64,000 nucleotides of DNA, taken from assembly GCF_000420745.1 (NCBI RefSeq), contig NZ_ATVN01000016.1:1-64000 (forward strand). Reading direction: 5' to 3'. Each line of letters opens with the position of its first letter. The first letter of the stretch is position 1. Below, in pieces: positions 7,971 through 17,012 of the stretch. A program made the translations under genes and the position numbers. A model generated the notes under the pieces. That model worked only from the letters and a program-made list of their open reading frames with translations. It had not been told where the DNA came from and searched no databases. This DNA is from Pseudorhodobacter ferrugineus DSM 5888 (GTDB taxonomy: Bacteria; Pseudomonadota; Alphaproteobacteria; Rhodobacterales; Rhodobacteraceae).

Positions 7971-9347
7971 ATGCGGGTAAAAAACTTAATTGCCGCGTTG
8001 GGTATTTGCTTTTTGCCGATCATTGGGCTTGCGCAAACGGTTCCGGCCTCTGGCGCCGAAATCAGCTTGTCTTTTGCGCCGCTGGTGCGACAAGCGGCGC
8101 CGGCTGTTGTTAACATCTATGCGAAACTGATTGTCCAAGGGCAGGACAGCCCCTTTGCAGGCGATCCGTTTTTCGGGCAATTTTTTGAAGGGTTCGGGCA
8201 ACCCGTTGAGCGGGTTCAAAATTCCCTTGGGTCGGGGGTGATTCTTGGGGCCGGCGGTTTGGTCATGTCGAACTTTCATGTGGTGGGCGAGGCGACGGAT
8301 ATTCGTGTGGTGCTAACCGACCGCCGCGAATTTACGGCTAGGGTGATTATGGCCGATGAGGAAAGCGACCTTGCCTTGTTGCAGTTGGACGAGGCAAAGG
8401 ACCTGCCGTTTCTGTCCCTGCGTGGCAGTGATGCGGTTGAGGTGGGTGAGTTGGTGCTGGCAATAGGGAACCCGTTTGGTGTGGGCCAAACGGTGTCGAG
8501 TGGCATTGTGTCGGGCCTTGCGCGGTCATCGGCATCCCTTGGGCGCGGGTATTTCATTCAAACCGATGCCCCTGTGAACCCCGGCAATTCGGGCGGTGCG
8601 CTGATTGATATGGCGGGGCGGTTGATCGGGATCAACACGGCGATCATTTCAAAGGCGGGCGGGTCAAACGGCGTAGGATTTGCTATTCCTGCCGATTTGG
8701 TGGCGCAGATGATGACACAGGCGGCAAATGGGAATGACCAGTTCATGCGCCCTTGGGCTGGGGTTGTGGGGCAAACGGTTGATGCGCAGATGGCCAAGGC
8801 CTTGGGTATGGACCGCCCTGTTGGAATTGTACTGGATGAACTCCACCCGCAAAGCCCGTTTGGCCAAGCGGGGCTTGTCGCGGGGGATGTGATTGTTCAC
8901 TTGGCTGGTGCGGATGTGAACAGCCCGCAAGAGGTGATGTTCCGTCTTGCCGTCGCTGGAATTGGTGCAGACATTGCGGTGGAATACCTGCGTGGCGGGG
9001 TTTTGAGCACCGCTAATGTCGTGCTTGTGGCCCCGCCGCAGGCCGATAGCGCGGCCGAGGTTGCGATTACCCAAGGCGGTCTTGCGGGCCTGACGGTGGC
9101 TGACATCGGGCCTGCATTGATTTCCTCATTGGACCTGCCGTTGTCGGCACAAGGCGTTGTTATTACAGATGTAAAGTGGCCTTTGATCCGTACCGGAATG
9201 ATTGCAGGGGATATTGTGATTGCCATCAACGGCAGTGAGGTGAAAGCCGCTGCAGATGTGCAGGCCATTGCAGAAATCGATACGCGCAGCTGGTCGGTTG
9301 ACCTAACCCGTGGCGGGCAGTTGCTGCGTCTGCGGTTTAGGTTGTGA
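7971..9347 (+). CDS. Periplasmic DegP/Do-like serine protease
   Basis: A 458-residue HtrA-family protease-chaperone. Residues 1-~29 are a signal peptide (hydrophobic LIAALGICFLPIIGLA). The trypsin-like domain has the triad H103 (NFHVVG), D133 (ESDLALL) and S207 (GNSGGA). Two PDZ-like regions follow (~265-355 and ~370-455). ATG 7971 is preferred, with GGAG upstream and a signal sequence at once. The frame back to 7797 overlaps luxI and is a shadow. Expected role: quality control of envelope proteins. rarA follows after 41 bp in the same direction. Confidence 0.94.
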   Translation: MRVKNLIAALGICFLPIIGLAQTVPASGAEISLSFAPLVRQAAPAVVNIYAKLIVQGQDSPFAGDPFFGQFFEGFGQPVERVQNSLGSGVILGAGGLVMSNFHVVGEATDIRVVLTDRREFTARVIMADEESDLALLQLDEAKDLPFLSLRGSDAVEVGELVLAIGNPFGVGQTVSSGIVSGLARSSASLGRGYFIQTDAPVNPGNSGGALIDMAGRLIGINTAIISKAGGSNGVGFAIPADLVAQMMTQAANGNDQFMRPWAGVVGQTVDAQMAKALGMDRPVGIVLDELHPQSPFGQAGLVAGDVIVHLAGADVNSPQEVMFRLAVAGIGADIAVEYLRGGVLSTANVVLVAPPQADSAAEVAITQGGLAGLTVADIGPALISSLDLPLSAQGVVITDVKWPLIRTGMIAGDIVIAINGSEVKAAADVQAIAEIDTRSWSVDLTRGGQLLRLRFRL

Positions 9348-9388
9348 CAGGACTTTCTATGCGGGGCAGGACAGCGTAACCTGCCCTT

Positions 9389-10699
9389 ATGACCGACCTT
9401 TTTGATCAAACACCTTCCCCCAAAGCCGAAGGGCCGCGCCCCTTGGCCGACCGTTTGCGCCCGCGCAAGCTGTCCGAGGTGATTGGGCAGGCCAAGGTTT
9501 TGTCGCCTGAGGGGCCGTTGGGGGCGATGCTGGGGGCGGGGTCGCTGTCGTCGTTGGTGTTTTGGGGGCCGCCCGGGGTGGGGAAAACCACGATTGCGCG
9601 GCTGCTGGCGGATGAGACCGATCTTGCCTTTGTGCAGATATCGGCGATTTTTACCGGCGTGCCCGACCTGCGCAAAGTGTTTGAGGCGGCCAAGCTGCGG
9701 CGGCAAAATGGGCGGGGGACGTTGTTGTTCGTCGATGAGATCCACCGTTTCAACAAGGCGCAGCAAGATGGTTTCTTGCCCTATATGGAAGATGGCACGA
9801 TCCTTTTGGTCGGGGCCACCACGGAAAACCCCAGTTTTGAATTGAACGCGGCGTTGCTGTCACGGTCACAAGTTATTGTTTTAGAACGACTTTCTTTGAC
9901 GGAGCTGGAGCTGTTGGCGCAGCGGGCGGAAAAAGAACTGAACCGCGCGTTGCCGTTGAAGGGTGAGGCGCGTGAGGCGATGTTGGAAATGGCCGATGGG
10001 GACGGTCGGGCCTTGTTGAATTTGATCGAGCAGGTGGCGGCGTGGAAGCTGGACGCCAACCTTACGCGTGACCAGCTTTCGCAGCGGTTAATGCGGCGGG
10101 CCGCAAAATACGACAAATCGGGCGAAGAGCATTACAACCTGATTTCCGCGCTGCACAAATCGGTGCGTGGATCGGACCCGGATGCCGCGCTGTATTGGTT
10201 CGCGCGGATGCTGGAGGGGGGCGAAGACCCGCGTTTCTTGGCCCGCCGCATCACGCGTATGGCGGTTGAGGATATCGGGCTGGCCGACCCGCAGGCGCAA
10301 GAGGTATGTCTGCAAAGTTGGCAAACATATGAACGACTTGGCAGCCCCGAGGGTGAGTTGGCACTGGCGCAGGCGGTGGTTTACATCGCCCTCGCGCCCA
10401 AGTCGAACGCGGTTTATGTGGCCTATAAGGCGGCGCGGGCGGCAGCAAAACAGACCGGATCGGAACCCCCGCCCAAGCACATTTTGAACGCGCCGACCAA
10501 GATGATGAAGGACATAGGTTACGGCGCGGGCTATGCCTATGACCATGATGCCGAGGACGGGTTTTCGGGGCAAAACTACTTTCCTGACGTGATGAAACGG
10601 CCCGTTTGGTACATGCCATTGGAACGCGGATTTGAGCGTGAGTTGAAAAAACGGGTGGATTATTTTGTCAAGCTGCGGGGCAAGCGGCAGGGCAACTGA
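9389..10699 (+). CDS. rarA: Replication-associated recombination protein A (RarA/MgsA)
   Basis: A 436-residue AAA+ ATPase related to the clamp-loader and RuvB groups, acting at stalled replication forks. The Walker A GPPGVGKTT is at 60-68. The Walker B with LLFVDEIHRFNKAQQD lies near 111-127, and the GATTENPSFELN sensor region and LLSR arginine-finger region follow. The C-terminal half contains the MgsA tetramerisation region with LHKSVRGSDPDAALYW and PKSNAVYVAY. Length and order are as in the family. It starts at ATG 9389, 41 bp after the protease. Confidence 0.96.
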   Translation: MTDLFDQTPSPKAEGPRPLADRLRPRKLSEVIGQAKVLSPEGPLGAMLGAGSLSSLVFWGPPGVGKTTIARLLADETDLAFVQISAIFTGVPDLRKVFEAAKLRRQNGRGTLLFVDEIHRFNKAQQDGFLPYMEDGTILLVGATTENPSFELNAALLSRSQVIVLERLSLTELELLAQRAEKELNRALPLKGEAREAMLEMADGDGRALLNLIEQVAAWKLDANLTRDQLSQRLMRRAAKYDKSGEEHYNLISALHKSVRGSDPDAALYWFARMLEGGEDPRFLARRITRMAVEDIGLADPQAQEVCLQSWQTYERLGSPEGELALAQAVVYIALAPKSNAVYVAYKAARAAAKQTGSEPPPKHILNAPTKMMKDIGYGAGYAYDHDAEDGFSGQNYFPDVMKRPVWYMPLERGFERELKKRVDYFVKLRGKRQGN

Positions 10700-10787
10700 C
10701 CCCGTTTGGGGGCGTATTCACCGCGTATGTCATCTGTATGCCATCCGTACATACACCCGTATGTCGCCCAGATTAGACCTTGTCTGG

Positions 10788-10816
10788 TTGACAAAACCCG
10801 CCATCGGGCACAGATA
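10788..10816 (+). promoter_or_regulatory. Candidate promoter of crcB-rluC-atp12
   Basis: TTGACA (10788-10793), a perfect -35 box, is followed after 17 bp by CAGATA (10811-10816), a poor -10, seven bases before the crcB start. Rhodobacterales promoters often have a strong -35 and weak -10. A transcript from here would have almost no leader. No fluoride-riboswitch pattern was recognised in this gap. Confidence 0.35.
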
Positions 10817-10822
10817 GCGCGG

Positions 10823-11200
10823 ATGATCATAACCTTGCTTCAAGTTGCCCTTGGCGGCGCTATCGGTGCATCTGCCCGTTATCTGACCAATGTCGCGGTG
10901 ATGCGCGGCATCGGGCCGGGGTTTCCCTATGGCACGCTGATTGTGAATATCGCGGGGTCGTTCCTGATGGGCGTGCTGGTTGTGCTGTTGGCGCACAAAG
11001 GCGGCACACGGTTTGCGCCGTTTTTGATGACGGGCATTTTGGGCGGGTTCACCACGTTTTCGGCCTTTTCGCTCGATGCGTTTACCATTTGGGAACGCGG
11101 GCAAGTGGCGCTGGCTGGGGCCTATGTGGCCGGGTCGGTTATTTTATCTATCATCGCGCTAATCTGTGGCGTGCTGTCTATGCGAGGGATTTTGGCATGA
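10823..11200 (+). CDS. crcB: Fluoride ion channel FluC/CrcB
   Basis: A 125-residue, four-helix membrane protein exporting fluoride. It shows the family signatures GGAIGASARY (11-20), GTLIVNIAGSFLMG (37-50, with the pore Asn near 42) and TGILGGFTTFSAFS (70-83, with the phenylalanines that line the pore). ATG 10823 is chosen because it yields exactly the usual N terminus. The frame running back to 10706 adds a 39-residue non-hydrophobic stretch absent from the family. The stop overlaps the rluC start (ATGA). Confidence 0.94.
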   Translation: MIITLLQVALGGAIGASARYLTNVAVMRGIGPGFPYGTLIVNIAGSFLMGVLVVLLAHKGGTRFAPFLMTGILGGFTTFSAFSLDAFTIWERGQVALAGAYVAGSVILSIIALICGVLSMRGILA

Positions 11201-12243
11201 GCGATGTGAAGTTGTTGACCGTTTCGGTGGATGAAGGCGAACAGCGATTGGACCGTTGGTTCAAGCGGCGGTTTCCACATTTGACCCAAGGTGCGGTTGA
11301 AAAGATGTGCCGCACCGGGCAGGTGCGGGTCAATGGCGGGCGGGCCAAGGCATCGGACCGCGTGGAGCCGGGGGCGGAAATTCGCATCCCGCCGTTGCCT
11401 ACGGGGGATGCGCCGTCGCGGCCCGCCAAGGATGGCGTGTCGGCGGCGGATACCAAGATGATCCAGAATTGTGTGATTTTCAAAGACGAGCATTTGATCA
11501 TCATCAACAAACCGCCGGGGTTGCCGAGCCAAGGCGGGTCGGGGCAGGGCGACCGGCATGTCGACGGGCTGACCGAGGCGCTGAAGTTTGGCTATAAGGA
11601 CCGGCCCAAGCTGGTGCATCGGTTGGACAAGGATACGTCTGGTCTGTTGATGCTGGCGCGGACCGATCGGGTGGCGCGCGCGCTGTCCGAGGCGTTGCGC
11701 CACCGGGCCACGCGCAAGATTTACTGGGCAGCGGTGGCAGGTGTGCCGAACCCGCGCAAAGGGTCGATTAAGTACGGGTTGATGAAGGCGGGTGGGCGGG
11801 GCCGTGGCGGTGAAGGCGAAAAGATGATTTGTGTGCATCCCGCCAAGATGAACGAGCACCCCGAGGCGAAACGCGCGCAGACCGATTTTTTCGTGCTGTG
11901 GTTTTTGGGCAGCCGTCTGTCGTGGATGGCGTTGGAACCTGTGACGGGGCGCACGCACCAGCTGCGCGCGCATATGGCCGAAATGGGCCACCCGATTTTG
12001 GGCGATGGCAAATACGGCGGGTCGGGGACCGAAAACCAAGGCGATGGTTGGGGCGCGTCGATTGGCGGCGAGATCAGCAAGAAACTGCATCTGCACGCGC
12101 GGTCGCTGACCATTGAACACCCGATCACCAAAAAGATGATGACGTTTCTGGCCCCCTTGCCCGACCATATGGACCGGACCTGGAAGGCGCTGGATTGGGG
12201 CATTAATGATGTGCCTGCCGACCCGTTCGGGGATGGTGCATGA
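11197..12243 (+). CDS. rluC: 23S rRNA pseudouridine synthase, RluC-type
   Basis: A 348-residue enzyme that isomerises uridines in 23S rRNA (RluC modifies 955, 2504 and 2580 in E. coli). An N-terminal S4 RNA-binding domain (~15-65, QRLDRWFKRRFPHLTQ) is followed by the RluA-family catalytic domain. Its signature HRLDKDTSG at 141-149 includes the catalytic Asp144. A late VTGRTHQLRAHMAEMGHPILGD block completes the fold. RluC versus RluD cannot be settled from sequence alone, but the single S4 domain and context favour RluC. It is coupled by ATGA overlaps to crcB upstream and atp12 downstream. Confidence 0.9.
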   Translation: MSDVKLLTVSVDEGEQRLDRWFKRRFPHLTQGAVEKMCRTGQVRVNGGRAKASDRVEPGAEIRIPPLPTGDAPSRPAKDGVSAADTKMIQNCVIFKDEHLIIINKPPGLPSQGGSGQGDRHVDGLTEALKFGYKDRPKLVHRLDKDTSGLLMLARTDRVARALSEALRHRATRKIYWAAVAGVPNPRKGSIKYGLMKAGGRGRGGEGEKMICVHPAKMNEHPEAKRAQTDFFVLWFLGSRLSWMALEPVTGRTHQLRAHMAEMGHPILGDGKYGGSGTENQGDGWGASIGGEISKKLHLHARSLTIEHPITKKMMTFLAPLPDHMDRTWKALDWGINDVPADPFGDGA

Positions 12244-12947
12244 GCAGTTGGGCGCCAAAACGGTTCTGGAAACAGGCCGAGGTGGTTGCGGCGGAGCATG
12301 GGTTTACCGTGTCTTTGGACGGGCGCGGGCTGAAAACCCCTGCGAAAACCGCGTTTTGGGTGCCAAGCCGCGCATTGGCCGAGGCGGTTGCCGCGGAATG
12401 GCAAGCACAAGACGGCAAAGTGCGGCCCGAAACCATGCCCTATACCCGCACGGCCAATTCGGCGCTGGATAAGGTGATTCCGCAGTTCACGGCTGTGGCT
12501 GATATGTTGGCGGGTTATGGCGGGTCGGATTTGTTATGTTACCGTGCCGAGGCCCCGCAAGAGTTGATCGCGCGGCAAGCGGCTGCGTGGGACCCGCTTT
12601 TGGTATGGACCAAGGTGCATTTCGGGGCTGATTTGACCGTGACCCACGGGATCATGCCGGTTGAGCAACCCGAGCAAAGCCTTCGGGGATTGTCGAGCGC
12701 GGTCCATGCGTTGACCCCGTTCCAGCTTGCAGCCTTCCACGATTTGGTCGCGATTACAGGGTCGCTGGTTATCGCGCTGGCCATTGCGCGGGGACAGGTC
12801 GCGGCTGAGGCAGGGTTTGACCTGTCGCGGATTGATGAGGCTTGGCAGATCGAGCTGTGGGGGGCGGATGAAGAAGCTGCCGAATCCGAGGCCTATAAAC
12901 GCGGCAGTGTTTTACAAGCTGCCCGATTCTTTGCATTGTGTGGGTAA
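12240..12947 (+). CDS. ATP12 family F1-ATPase assembly chaperone
   Basis: A 235-residue homologue of mitochondrial Atp12, which binds the F1 alpha subunit before assembly. The recognised features are the early KRFWKQAEVV and GFTVSLDGRGLKTPAK segment, the LLCYRAEAPQELIARQAAAWDPLL block (~95-118), and a C-terminal IDEAWQIELWGADEEA helix with W and E residues typical of the family. Such bacterial homologues occur mainly in alphaproteobacteria. It overlaps rluC by 4 bp (ATGA). A hairpin after the stop probably ends the crcB-rluC-atp12 transcript. Confidence 0.92.
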   Translation: MSSWAPKRFWKQAEVVAAEHGFTVSLDGRGLKTPAKTAFWVPSRALAEAVAAEWQAQDGKVRPETMPYTRTANSALDKVIPQFTAVADMLAGYGGSDLLCYRAEAPQELIARQAAAWDPLLVWTKVHFGADLTVTHGIMPVEQPEQSLRGLSSAVHALTPFQLAAFHDLVAITGSLVIALAIARGQVAAEAGFDLSRIDEAWQIELWGADEEAAESEAYKRGSVLQAARFFALCG

Positions 12948-12956
12948 CAATCTTGC

Positions 12957-12993
12957 GCAAGAACCCGCCTATCGGGCCTGTTCTTGCATTATT
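12957..12993 (+). terminator. Terminator-like hairpin after atp12
   Basis: GCAAGAAC (12957-12964) pairs with GTTCTTGC (12980-12987). CCG and CGG can pair inside the loop, and ATTATT follows. It lies 9 bp after the atp12 stop. The U-tract is short, so termination efficiency is uncertain. Confidence 0.55.
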
Positions 12994-13069
12994 CCACGCT
13001 AAGACCAGTGAAAACGCACATTCTTTGGTTTGACGATGGGTTGCACTTGACCTTTCAAAGCGGTTCGGA

Positions 13070-13127
13070 CGAAACTGTCCTACGCTGAGGGGGGGATCCC
13101 TCAATCAGTTTCGCCCCGGCGACGGGG
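13070..13127 (+). promoter_or_regulatory. Structured leader RNA upstream of aapJ
   Basis: Three stems can form. CGAAACTG (13070-13077) pairs with CAGTTTCG (13106-13113). GAGGG (13087-13091) pairs with CCCTC (13098-13102) inside it. Directly adjacent, CCCCG (13114-13118) pairs with CGGGG (13123-13127) over loop GCGA. The structure ends ~55 nt before the aapJ start. It does not match any riboswitch class known to me. A role in expression or stability of the binding-protein message is inferred. Confidence 0.45.
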
Positions 13128-13181
13128 CAAGGGAGCAATTAATCCACCTGAAAATGGGTGGGCAATCAGGAAGAGGTAAAA

Positions 13182-14204
13182 ATGAATAAAACCGTATTCT
13201 TCGGAGCAATGACAGCCGCCGTGACGCTTGTCGCTGGTGCTGCATCCGCAACTGTGTTGGATGAAGTCAAAGCCCGTGGTGAATTGAACTGTGGCGTCTC
13301 GACAGGCGTTAACGGTTTCTCGGCTCCGGATTCGGCTGGCGAATGGCAAGGCTTTGACGTGGCAGTTTGCCGCGCTGTTGCCGCTGCCGTGCTGGGCGAC
13401 CCCAAGAAGGTAAAGTTTGTCACAACCACTGGCCAGACCCGCTTTACAGCGCTGGCTTCGGGTGAAATCGACATGCTGGCCCGCAACACCACCTGGACCT
13501 TGAGCCGCGATGCGGACTTGAAGTTTACCTTTGCTGGCGTGAACTACTACGATGGTCAGGGCTTTATGATCAACAAGGCGATGGGCGTGTCTTCGGCTAA
13601 GGAACTGGACGGATCGACCGTTTGTATCCAGACCGGCACCACAACCGAGCTGAACTTGGCTGACTATTTCAAAGCCAACAACATGACCTATGAGCCGGTT
13701 CCGATTGAAACCAACGCAGAAGCACAGCAGCAGTACCTTGCTGGCGCATGTGACGTGTACACCACGGACGCATCTGGCCTGGCCGCAACACGTGCGACAT
13801 TTGCCGATCCAGAAAACCACGCGCTTTTGCCCGAGATCATCTCGAAAGAGCCGCTTGGGCCATTGGTTGCGCATGGCGACGACCAGTGGGCTGACATCGT
13901 TCGCTGGACGATGAACGCACTTGTTGCAGCAGAAGAGCTGGGCATCACGTCGGCAAACATCGAAGAGCTGTCGAAAGGCACCGCTAACCCAGAAGTCGAC
14001 CGTATGTTGGGGTCGTCCGAGGACGATCTTGGTGCGATGTTCGGCTTGGACAAGCAGTGGGCCAAGCGCGCGATTGCGGCTAATGGCAACTATGGCGAAA
14101 TCTTTGCCGCAAACATCGGTGAATCGACCCCAATCGGTCTGGCACGTGGCTTGAACGCGCTTTGGACCCAAGGTGGTTTGCAGTACTCCCCGCCCTTCCG
14201 TTAA
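13182..14204 (+). CDS. aapJ: General L-amino-acid ABC transporter, periplasmic binding protein
   Basis: A 340-residue solute-binding protein. Residues 1-~23 are a signal peptide (FFGAMTAAVTLVAGAASA). The mature protein has the family-3 binding-protein pattern LNCGVSTGVNGFSAPDSAGEWQGFDVAVCRAVAAAVLGD and later TVCIQTGTTTELNLADYF. It delivers a broad range of amino acids to AapQ/AapM. GGAAGAGGTAAAA precedes ATG 13182. The longer frame to 13158 is not supported. A strong terminator right after the stop separates it from aapQ, so the binding protein is probably made in excess over the membrane parts. Confidence 0.96.
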   Translation: MNKTVFFGAMTAAVTLVAGAASATVLDEVKARGELNCGVSTGVNGFSAPDSAGEWQGFDVAVCRAVAAAVLGDPKKVKFVTTTGQTRFTALASGEIDMLARNTTWTLSRDADLKFTFAGVNYYDGQGFMINKAMGVSSAKELDGSTVCIQTGTTTELNLADYFKANNMTYEPVPIETNAEAQQQYLAGACDVYTTDASGLAATRATFADPENHALLPEIISKEPLGPLVAHGDDQWADIVRWTMNALVAAEELGITSANIEELSKGTANPEVDRMLGSSEDDLGAMFGLDKQWAKRAIAANGNYGEIFAANIGESTPIGLARGLNALWTQGGLQYSPPFR

Positions 14205-14220
14205 GGCGAGGCTAAGGAAA

Positions 14221-14248
14221 GGGCGCGCCATTGGTGCGCCCTTTTTTT
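14221..14248 (+). terminator. Terminator between aapJ and aapQ
   Basis: GGGCGCGCC (14221-14229) pairs with GGTGCGCCC (14233-14241), with one G-U pair and a 3-nt loop. Seven T follow (14242-14248). It should end most transcripts after aapJ, with some read-through into aapQMP. Confidence 0.88.
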
Positions 14249-14342
14249 CCAACCAATTCGTCAATTCTGACAGATGCGCGGGCAAAGCCCTGACCGCATC
14301 AGAGCGCGATAAAGCGCCAGATCAGACCCAGGGGGAATATCA

Positions 14343-15596
14343 ATGGCGATGACGTCTGAACCATCGGGCAGCTCGTTCCGGCTGAGTATGCTTATCTATG
14401 ATACACGGTATCGATCGATTACGATCCAGATCCTGTTTCTGTTTTTGTTTATGGCGGGCTTTGCGTGGTTGGTTGACAACACGCTGGCCAACCTTGCCCA
14501 AAAGGGCAAAGACATCAACTTTGGCTTTCTTGGCTCGCGTGCCGGTTACGACATCAACCAGATGCTGGTGAATTACACCAACGACAGCTCGCATGCGCGG
14601 GCTTGGATTGTTGGCCTTTTGAATACACTGGTTCTGGCCGTCGCCGCCTGCGCTTCGGCGACCGTCATCGGGGTGATTGCAGGGGTTTTGCGGTTGTCGA
14701 AAAGCTGGATCGTCTCAAAAATCATGACGGTTTATGTCGAGATATTCCGCAACGTGCCGCTTTTGCTGTGGATTATTGTCATTTTCGCGGTTCTTACAGA
14801 AATCACACCGGCGCCCAATGCGTTTCGGGGTGAAAATCCGACCTCGTCTATGTTCTTTTTCGATAGCGTGGCCATAACCAACCGCGGCACCTATCTGCCG
14901 GGCGCATTGTTTGACCGCAGCTTGGGCGATATCAATCTTGGGATCGTGTCTGTCAGCACAAATTACATTGTTCTTATTGCGCTGATCATCGCGAGCATTT
15001 GGGGGTACCGCGCTTTGCAACGCAAGGCGGGAGTTGTGCAAGAGGCGACAGGCGTGCGCCCCGTGACCTGGTGGAAATCTGCGTTGATCCTTATTGCGCC
15101 AACGCTGATTGCCCTGCTCGCGATGGGGTTCCACCTAGAATACCCCGAGCTGAAGGGCTTTAACTTTCAAGGTGGGAGCTATTTGCGCAACTCGTTCATC
15201 GCGATGTGGTTGGCGCTGACGCTGTATACGGGCGCCTTTATCGCCGAGAACGTGCGGGCGGGTATTCTGGCGATTTCCAAAGGCCAAACCGAAGCGGCCT
15301 TTGCGTTGGGCCTGCGCCCGAACAGGACCATGAACCTTGTGATCTTGCCACAGGCGCTGCGGGTGATCATTCCACCGTTGATTTCGCAATACTTGAACAT
15401 CACCAAAAACACATCGCTTGCGATTGCTGTGGGGTATATGGACTTGCGGGCCACTTTGGGCGGCATCACGCTGAACCAAACGGGGCGGGAATTGGAATGC
15501 ATGCTGTTGTTGATGATGACCTATCTGATCGTCAGCCTGATGATCTCCGGTGCGATGAACGTCTACAACAATTCCGTCAAGTTGAAGGAGCGTTGA
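14343..15596 (+). CDS. aapQ: General L-amino-acid ABC transporter permease AapQ
   Basis: A 417-residue inner-membrane permease, longer than HisQ-type permeases because of an insert between helices (~160-240) typical of AapQ/BztB. The first helix is at ~28-48. EIFRNVPLLLWI near 130 marks the His/Glu/Gln permease family. The EAA loop that docks the ATPase is QTEAAFALGLRPNRTMNLVILPQALR near 318-343. ATG 14343 follows AGGGGGAATATCA. The stop is 1 bp from the aapM start, so the two are translationally coupled. Confidence 0.95.
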   Translation: MAMTSEPSGSSFRLSMLIYDTRYRSITIQILFLFLFMAGFAWLVDNTLANLAQKGKDINFGFLGSRAGYDINQMLVNYTNDSSHARAWIVGLLNTLVLAVAACASATVIGVIAGVLRLSKSWIVSKIMTVYVEIFRNVPLLLWIIVIFAVLTEITPAPNAFRGENPTSSMFFFDSVAITNRGTYLPGALFDRSLGDINLGIVSVSTNYIVLIALIIASIWGYRALQRKAGVVQEATGVRPVTWWKSALILIAPTLIALLAMGFHLEYPELKGFNFQGGSYLRNSFIAMWLALTLYTGAFIAENVRAGILAISKGQTEAAFALGLRPNRTMNLVILPQALRVIIPPLISQYLNITKNTSLAIAVGYMDLRATLGGITLNQTGRELECMLLLMMTYLIVSLMISGAMNVYNNSVKLKER

Positions 15597-15597
15597 G

Positions 15598-17001
15598 ATG
15601 AGTGACACACATAGCAACACAGCCGCCTATGTCCGCGACACCATGATTCCGCAAAAAGCGCCGCCAACCGGCCAGGTTGGAGCGGTGCGCTGGCTGACGG
15701 AAAACCTGTTTTCGGGGCCTGTGAACACGATCCTGACCCTGTTGGGGGTTGCGGCAGTGTATTTCCTTTTCGTGCATCTTGGGCCGTGGTTCCAAAATTC
15801 GATTTGGAACGCGAATTCGCTCGCGGAATGCCGGGAAATTCTTGACGGTGCCTCGGGGGCTTGCTGGGGGGTCATCAAGGATCGCTGGCATCAGCTGTTG
15901 TTTGGCTTTTATCCGCAATACACAGACCCGGCAATCATCTCGGCGTTAACCGGCGTTGATCTGGCGACGGCAAAGGGCTGGGGCGACGCGAGTGTCGAGG
16001 CCGAGAAAGGTTTCGGCGTGGTGTTTCGCTATTGGAGGCCAAGCCTGACCTTTATCCTGATGGTCGCGGCACTTGTGCCTGTTCTTTTTGACGCGATCCC
16101 GCGCAAGGCACTTTGGTTCTCGGCGGCGTTTCCGTTCTTGGCCTTTTGGCTGCTTTGGGGGGGCTCGATTTGGTTTCCGGTCTTTGCCATGATGGGATTT
16201 GCCGTTGGCTACATCGCTTTCATTGCCTTGCAGCGCATTTCGAGCCTTGCCGCAACAGTCGGTGCGGTCTTGGCGCCGGTTATCTGGTGGTTTTTTCTTG
16301 CAGAGCCAATCGGTGATGCGGTTGCTTCGGCTATCCCGATCAGCTTGGTGCCGATCCAGTCGCATGACTTTGGCGGCTTTATGATTTCGATCATCATTGG
16401 CGTTACGGGGATTGCGCTGTCACTGCCAATTGGCATTTTGCTCGCGCTTGGCCGTCAGTCAGATATGCCTTTGGTCAAGTGGATCTGCGTTGGCTTCATT
16501 GAATTCATTCGCGGCGTGCCACTGATCACCTTGCTGTTCACGGCCAGCTTGCTGCTGAACTATTTCCTGCCGCCGGGCACAAATTTTGACATCGTTTTGC
16601 GGGTTATCATCATGGTAACACTGTTTGCAGCGGCCTATATGGCCGAGGTGATCCGTGGGGGCTTTGCAGCCCTGCCGCGCGGCCAGTATGAGGCGGCGGA
16701 TGCGCTTGGCCTTGATTACTGGAAGTCGCAGCGCCTTATCCTGTTGCCACAAGTACTGAAAATTTCGATCCCGGGTATCGTGAACACCTTTATCGGGTTG
16801 TTCAAAGATACCACGCTGGTTGTGTTTATCGGCATCTTGGACCCGATTGGCCTGTCCAGTGCGATCCGCGCAGATAGCAATTGGAATGGTATCTTCATGG
16901 AGCTTTACGCCTTCATCGCGCTTTGTTTCTTCATCTTCTGTTTCGGCATGTCCCGGTACTCGCAGTATCTTGAAGGCAAGCTGAAAACCGATCACCACTA
17001 A
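15598..17001 (+). CDS. aapM: General L-amino-acid ABC transporter permease AapM
   Basis: A 467-residue second permease of the Aap system. An N-terminal cytoplasmic stretch precedes the first helix at ~44-62. Several extra hydrophobic segments (~150-250) come before the conserved HisM-like core. That core starts near 260 and contains [14 protein letters not shown], with the EAA loop [27 protein letters not shown] at ~361-388. It pairs with AapQ to form the channel. It starts one base after aapQ ends, and aapP follows after 11 bp with GGGAG upstream. Confidence 0.95.
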   Translation: MSDTHSNTAAYVRDTMIPQKAPPTGQVGAVRWLTENLFSGPVNTILTLLGVAAVYFLFVHLGPWFQNSIWNANSLAECREILDGASGACWGVIKDRWHQLLFGFYPQYTDPAIISALTGVDLATAKGWGDASVEAEKGFGVVFRYWRPSLTFILMVAALVPVLFDAIPRKALWFSAAFPFLAFWLLWGGSIWFPVFAMMGFAVGYIAFIALQRISSLAATVGAVLAPVIWWFFLAEPIGDAVASAIPISLVPIQSHDFGGFMISIIIGVTGIALSLPIGILLALGRQSDMPLVKWICVGFIEFIRGVPLITLLFTASLLLNYFLPPGTNFDIVLRVIIMVTLFAAAYMAEVIRGGFAALPRGQYEAADALGLDYWKSQRLILLPQVLKISIPGIVNTFIGLFKDTTLVVFIGILDPIGLSSAIRADSNWNGIFMELYAFIALCFFIFCFGMSRYSQYLEGKLKTDHH

Positions 17002-17012
17002 GGGAGACCGCT

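Noticed and set aside
10700-10822. Fluoride riboswitch before crcB
   Set aside because: I looked for the conserved GGCGAUG/CGCC-type pseudoknot pattern and did not see it. The gap shows only a promoter-like TTGACA.
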